42,801 bases of DNA from Clostridia bacterium. Its GTDB lineage: Bacteria > Bacillota > Clostridia > Oscillospirales > Acutalibacteraceae. The DNA is taken from the NCBI GenBank assembly GCA_017520705.1, contig JAFXFF010000013.1:1-42801 (forward strand), in the 5' to 3' direction. The position numbers and the translations under genes are program-made. Below the pieces are notes generated by a model that did not search any database, was not told the DNA's origin, and was given only the letters and a program-made list of their open reading frames with translations. This document shows positions 40,257 to 42,801 of the stretch, one piece after another. Each line of letters begins with the position of its first letter. The stretch's first letter is position 1.

Positions 40257-40808
40257 ATGAAATTGGTGTTTCTGTTTGGAAATGCCGCGGTCGGCAAAAT
40301 GACCGTGGGACAAGAATTAATGAAAATAACGAATTTGCGGTTGTTCCATAACCATATGACCATCGAGCCTGTGTTGGAAGTCTTTGGAACCTTTGACAGC
40401 CACGTTATCCTGCGTCTTCGTGAGGTGTTCTTCGAAGAATTTGCCAAATCGGACCGTTACGGAATGATCTTCACCTTTATGTGGGCTTTTGATCAGCAAG
40501 CAGACTGGGATATCGTCGAACACATCAAGGACATTTTTGCTCCTTACGAAACGGAGTTCTATTACGTAGAATTGGTTTCTTCTTTAGAGACCAGATTGGA
40601 GCGCAACTGTACCGAGAACCGCTTGCTGCACAAGGCATCGAAGCGTGACATCGAGTCCTCCAACAATCGCTTGCTGACAGACGATCAGAGCCATCGCTTT
40701 GAGAGTTTGGATGGCGAAATTCCTTTTGCTAATTACATAAAGATAGACAACACTTCCATTGGCGCTGCCGAAACAGCCAGAATTATTAAAAACCGCTTTG
40801 GCCTATAA
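40257..40808 (+). CDS. P-loop kinase-like protein
   Basis: A 183-residue AAA/P-loop NTPase of the shikimate-kinase-like superfamily. Walker A is GNAAVGKMT at 8-16, a known variant in a family usually reading GPPAVGKMT. The later LSSLETRLERN segment suits a lid region. The substrate is unknown; antibiotic-phosphotransferase-like annotations exist for relatives but cannot be supported here. The ATG at 40257 has AGGAGG eight bases upstream. Single gene with its own promoter and terminator. Confidence 0.8.
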   Translation: MKLVFLFGNAAVGKMTVGQELMKITNLRLFHNHMTIEPVLEVFGTFDSHVILRLREVFFEEFAKSDRYGMIFTFMWAFDQQADWDIVEHIKDIFAPYETEFYYVELVSSLETRLERNCTENRLLHKASKRDIESSNNRLLTDDQSHRFESLDGEIPFANYIKIDNTSIGAAETARIIKNRFGL

Positions 40809-40822
40809 TTTGCTTTATTACA

Positions 40823-40856
40823 AAAATCCCCTCCCCGATTTCTCGGAGAGGGGAGT
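40823..40856 (+). terminator. Terminator of the P-loop kinase-like gene
   Basis: TCCCCTCCCCGA / TCGGAGAGGGGA stem with a TTTC-type loop and TTTCGTTTT after it. Nearly identical to the terminator at 41430-41459. Confidence 0.85.
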
Positions 40857-40872
40857 TTCGTTTTAGAAAAGA

Positions 40873-40901
40873 TTGCATTTTCACCGATGAAATGATATAC
40901 T
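40873..40901 (+). promoter_or_regulatory. Promoter of small membrane protein gene
   Basis: TTGCAT (40873-40878), 17 bases, TATACT (40896-40901). Confidence 0.75.
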
Positions 40902-40945
40902 GAAAATAAGGAAACACAAAATCCACCGTAAAAGGAGGGACCTTG

Positions 40946-41395
40946 ATGGAAAATATCGGTTCTCGTATCTGTTTTTCCACTATTTTCGCAGGTCGGTTAT
41001 TGACCTTACTTTTCGCAATTTTGGGATTTTCTGTCCAAACTTTGGGATTTTCCACCCTTGATTTGCTTTTGGTATTGGCTTGGGGCGGCGTACATCGTTA
41101 TTACTTCATCGGTGTTCTCGTTATTCTGGCTTTGCTTCTGCTTTGCGCGCTGACAACAACCATCCTAATGTGGTTCAAAAAGCCTAAACTCACTCTGTGG
41201 ATAACAATCACACAAGTGTTTGTCGTTATCGAGACAAGTATCGCACTTCTGTGTGCTTTCAGCGACATCCTCTACATGCTGATCGTTTTGCTCGATATAG
41301 TCTGTTTGTATTGTCTGGCGGCCATCAAAGGCAAGCACGATCTCTCGGATACCAAGCTGATAGATAGCGCCAATATTGACACATACACGAAATAA
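40946..41395 (+). CDS. Small four-span membrane protein
   Basis: A 149-residue protein with four hydrophobic segments (LLTLLFAILGFSVQTLGF, FIGVLVILALLLLCALTTTIL, LWITITQVFVVIETSIALLCA, LYMLIVLLDIVCLYCLAAI) and a short hydrophilic tail. No family recognised. The ATG at 40946 has GGAGGG six bases upstream; a TTG three bases earlier is possible. Single gene between its own promoter and a shared terminator. Confidence 0.75.
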   Translation: MENIGSRICFSTIFAGRLLTLLFAILGFSVQTLGFSTLDLLLVLAWGGVHRYYFIGVLVILALLLLCALTTTILMWFKKPKLTLWITITQVFVVIETSIALLCAFSDILYMLIVLLDIVCLYCLAAIKGKHDLSDTKLIDSANIDTYTK

Positions 41396-41429
41396 AGAGC
41401 CGTCATCGCCCAGTCCCATTTAACAAAAA

Positions 41430-41460
41430 CTCCCCTCCCCGATTTCTCGGAGAGGGGATG
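41430..41460. terminator. Bidirectional terminator between membrane-protein genes
   Basis: CTCCCCTCCCCGA / TCGGAGAGGGGA stem between convergent genes; nearly the same sequence as the terminator at 40823-40856, so one may be a copy of the other. Confidence 0.85.
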
Positions 41461-41466
41461 CGTGTT

Positions 41467-41979
41467 TTACTGTTCTCTTTTCCGCTGTAGCTTTCGCAAT
41501 CGGCGGTCGGCTCGTTTACGGGCGATGGCGTACAACACACAATCCAGCACGGCAAATAACGCCGTCGAACCCAGAGTTAACTCGACCACGCCCAGCACCA
41601 CTCTATACCAGATCGCTCCCGATGTGATGCCGCTGACTACGGCCAGCGTCAATGCCCACACCGCGAACACGATCCCATCGGCGATCCATTCTTCCGAGGT
41701 CACCACGCGCAGAAACAAGGGCCGCGCCTTTTCGTCCTCACTCAGCAAGAATAGATCTTCTTCCAAGCACCATTTCGTCCGCACGGCCACCGTCGCTACA
41801 CAGACAAACAAGAGGGCAAAGACCGTTCCGATCACCGCATCCGTCTCTTCGGCGGGCAGGTGCAGCAGATAGGGGATGTTGAAGGGGTAGATGACCAGCC
41901 CCCAGCAGAAAATTCCGGCGATCAAAGCCCCGATGGTTAACAGCGATCTGCCGAATTTGTGCAGTAACAGCTTCCACAT
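41467..41979 (-). CDS. Membrane protein, four spans
   Basis: A 170-residue membrane protein: hydrophobic segments at LLTIGALIAGIFCWGLVIY, AVIGTVFALLFVCVATVAV, GIVFAVWALTLAVVSGI and VVLGVVELTLGSTALFAVL, with a cytoplasmic-type loop in the middle (CLEEDLFLLSEDEKARP) and a very basic C-terminus (RKRADRRLRKLQRKREQ). No family recognised. The ATG at 41979 has AGAGGTG seven bases upstream. Single gene. Confidence 0.75.
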   Translation of the reverse strand: MWKLLLHKFGRSLLTIGALIAGIFCWGLVIYPFNIPYLLHLPAEETDAVIGTVFALLFVCVATVAVRTKWCLEEDLFLLSEDEKARPLFLRVVTSEEWIADGIVFAVWALTLAVVSGITSGAIWYRVVLGVVELTLGSTALFAVLDCVLYAIARKRADRRLRKLQRKREQ

Positions 41980-42002
41980 ACTCACACACCTCTTTCAAAA
42001 TC

Positions 42003-42031
42003 AGTATAGCATAGATTTTTTAGGTACGCAA
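42003..42031 (-). promoter_or_regulatory. Promoter of the 41467-41979 membrane protein
   Basis: Minus strand TTGCGT (42026-42031), 17 bases, TATACT (42003-42008) with an extended TGC before it. Confidence 0.75.
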
Positions 42032-42064
42032 GTCCCCTATCCACTAACGATGTGTGCCATCTCA

Positions 42065-42225
42065 GGAATATGGCGACAGCCATATTCGAGAGCGCCGAAC
42101 GAAAACTACGACAAGCACAACCTCAAACGGCGTTCGGTTACCGGGCCGCCGCCGTGGCTCCGAGGTCGTACAGACCGCCAACTTGGTGGCCACGGCTCGA
42201 ATATGGCACGTTCCGTGCCATATTC
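42065..42225. repeat. Pair of inverted palindromes (REPIN-like)
   Basis: Hairpin 1, GGAATATGGC / GCCATATTC, is at 42065-42087. Hairpin 2, GAATATGGCAC / GTGCCATATTC, is at 42199-42225. The pair is arranged head to head, CTCGAATATGGC against GCCATATTCGAG. The middle holds further pairing (CGAACG / CGTTCG and GCCGTGGC / GCCACGGC). No gene in 41980-42336. Confidence 0.65.
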
Positions 42226-42292
42226 CCACAATTCAGCTCCGTATTTAAGTTGGCTGTTCGCAGGAGCCGGTAAGATAAACACATTCCGGAAC

Positions 42293-42334
42293 AAAAAGAA
42301 ACTCCCCTAACTTTCGTTAGGGGAGTTCTTTTTG
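42293..42334 (-). terminator. Terminator of the rRNA operon
   Basis: AACTCCCCTAAC / GTTAGGGGAGTT stem with a TTTC loop, flanked by AAAAAG and CTTTTTG, directly after the 5S gene on the minus strand. Confidence 0.92.
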
Positions 42335-42336
42335 TG

Positions 42337-42452
42337 TTGGCACCTACCTATCTTACCGGGCCGCTTCCAGCCAAGTATTGTCGGCACGAGTGAGCTTAAC
42401 TGCCGTGTTCGGGATGGGAACGGGTGTACCCTCACCGTCATCAGCACCAACT
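42337..42452 (-). rRNA. rrf: 5S ribosomal RNA
   Basis: Minus strand: GTTGGTGCTGATGACGGTGA, GGGTACACCCGTTCCCATCC, CGAACACGGCAGTTAAGCTC, then TACTTGGCTGGAAGCGGCCC and a 3' end GGTGCCAAC pairing with the start. The conserved CCGTTCCCATCCCGAACACGG core fixes the identity. End positions are accurate to a few bases. Confidence 0.95.
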
Positions 42453-42587
42453 ATTCGGGGTTCCTCAGGAGCCCTCAGAACTGAATAAAGATAACATTGA
42501 AAAGGATGCGGAAAGAACCAGCTGCAGGTTGCGGGCATCACACCGCTTCCTGTCAAAATGTGTTCGTTACATCTGTTCGAATTTGTA

Positions 42588-42801
42588 GGTCAAGCCCTCG
42601 ATCGATTAGTACTGTCAAGCTAAAGACATCACTGCCCTTACACACACAGCCTATCAACCACGTAGTCTTCGTGGGATCTTACCTGATTACTCAGTGGGAT
42701 ATCTTATCTTAGGGTCGGCTTCACGCTTAGATGCTTTCAGCGTTTATCCGCTCCGCACATAGCTGCCCAGCTGTGCCACTGGCGTGACAACTGGTGCACC
42801 A
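42588..42801 (-). rRNA. rrl: 23S ribosomal RNA, 3' end only
   Basis: Minus strand: GCTGAAAGCATCTAAGCGTG, AAGCCGACCCTAAGATAAGA, and the end AGTACTAATCGATCGAGGGC are the last helices of bacterial 23S rRNA. The gene runs off the right edge. The 23S-5S spacer is about 135 bases and holds no tRNA. Confidence 0.95.

Noticed and set aside
42353-42556. Minus-strand open frame of 67 codons
   Set aside because: Lies across the 5S rRNA gene.

Overview
The window reads as a chromosomal segment of an anaerobic Gram-positive bacterium of the class Clostridia, most likely an Oscillospiraceae/Ruminococcaceae-type gut organism. Evidence: strong AGGAGG ribosome binding sites, GTG/TTG starts, sigma-A promoters with TTGACA/TATAAT boxes, a ZapA-U32 peptidase pair, a DUF421-DUF4363 pair, a two-gene SufC-SufB iron-sulfur system, and a GC-rich backbone from about 10.9 kb onward. 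The first 9.7 kb are clearly AT-richer and foreign in style.

Region 1 (1-9.7 kb) is most of an integrative mobilizable element of the Tn4451/TnpX type. It has a large serine recombinase running off the left edge, a TnpW-like protein, a MobV relaxase with a recognisable oriT upstream, a TnpV protein and small element proteins. Its cargo is a compact three-gene operon: a 60-residue excisionase-like HTH protein, a 1102-residue UvrD/helicase-IV-type helicase carrying an inserted nuclease-like domain, topoisomerase-type zinc ribbons and an RQC-like domain, and a DnaG-like protein whose TOPRIM catalytic residues are missing. I regard this as a candidate undescribed defence-type system.

Region 2 (9.7-10.9 kb) is a repeat-rich junction: a 3' fragment of a tRNA-Arg-like gene, an array of seven small hairpins joined by GTGAAAT spacers, and an SF0329-type gene flanked by REP-like palindromes. 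Related REP palindromes sit inside the coding sequence of a REP-associated tyrosine transposase at 23.6-24.1 kb.

Region 3 (10.9-30.3 kb) is chromosomal backbone: DUF421/DUF4363; an ECF sigma factor with a membrane anti-sigma-like protein whose outer part is built from YD (RHS) repeats; D-Ala-D-Ala carboxypeptidase; HtrA protease downstream of a two-component system; HemW; ZapA; U32 peptidase; a transposase; a TetR-type regulator divergent from two membrane proteins with shared operator-like repeats; the SufC-SufB pair; TrmL.

Region 4 (30.3-33.8 kb) is a four-gene operon of HPr-kinase-like protein, PqqD-like protein, S26-type signal peptidase and ABC exporter. It resembles a peptide modification and export module, but no precursor gene is visible.

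Region 5 (33.8-40.2 kb) is a phage head-morphogenesis block with small and large terminase, portal, scaffold-like protein, major capsid protein and a connector-like protein. No tail, lysis, integrase or replication genes are visible. Upstream on the same strand lies a consensus sigma-A promoter overlapped downstream by a perfect LexA box, followed by two small genes.

Region 6 (40.2-42.8 kb) holds a P-loop kinase-like gene, two small membrane proteins, a palindrome pair, and the 3' end of an rRNA operon (5S and partial 23S, minus strand).
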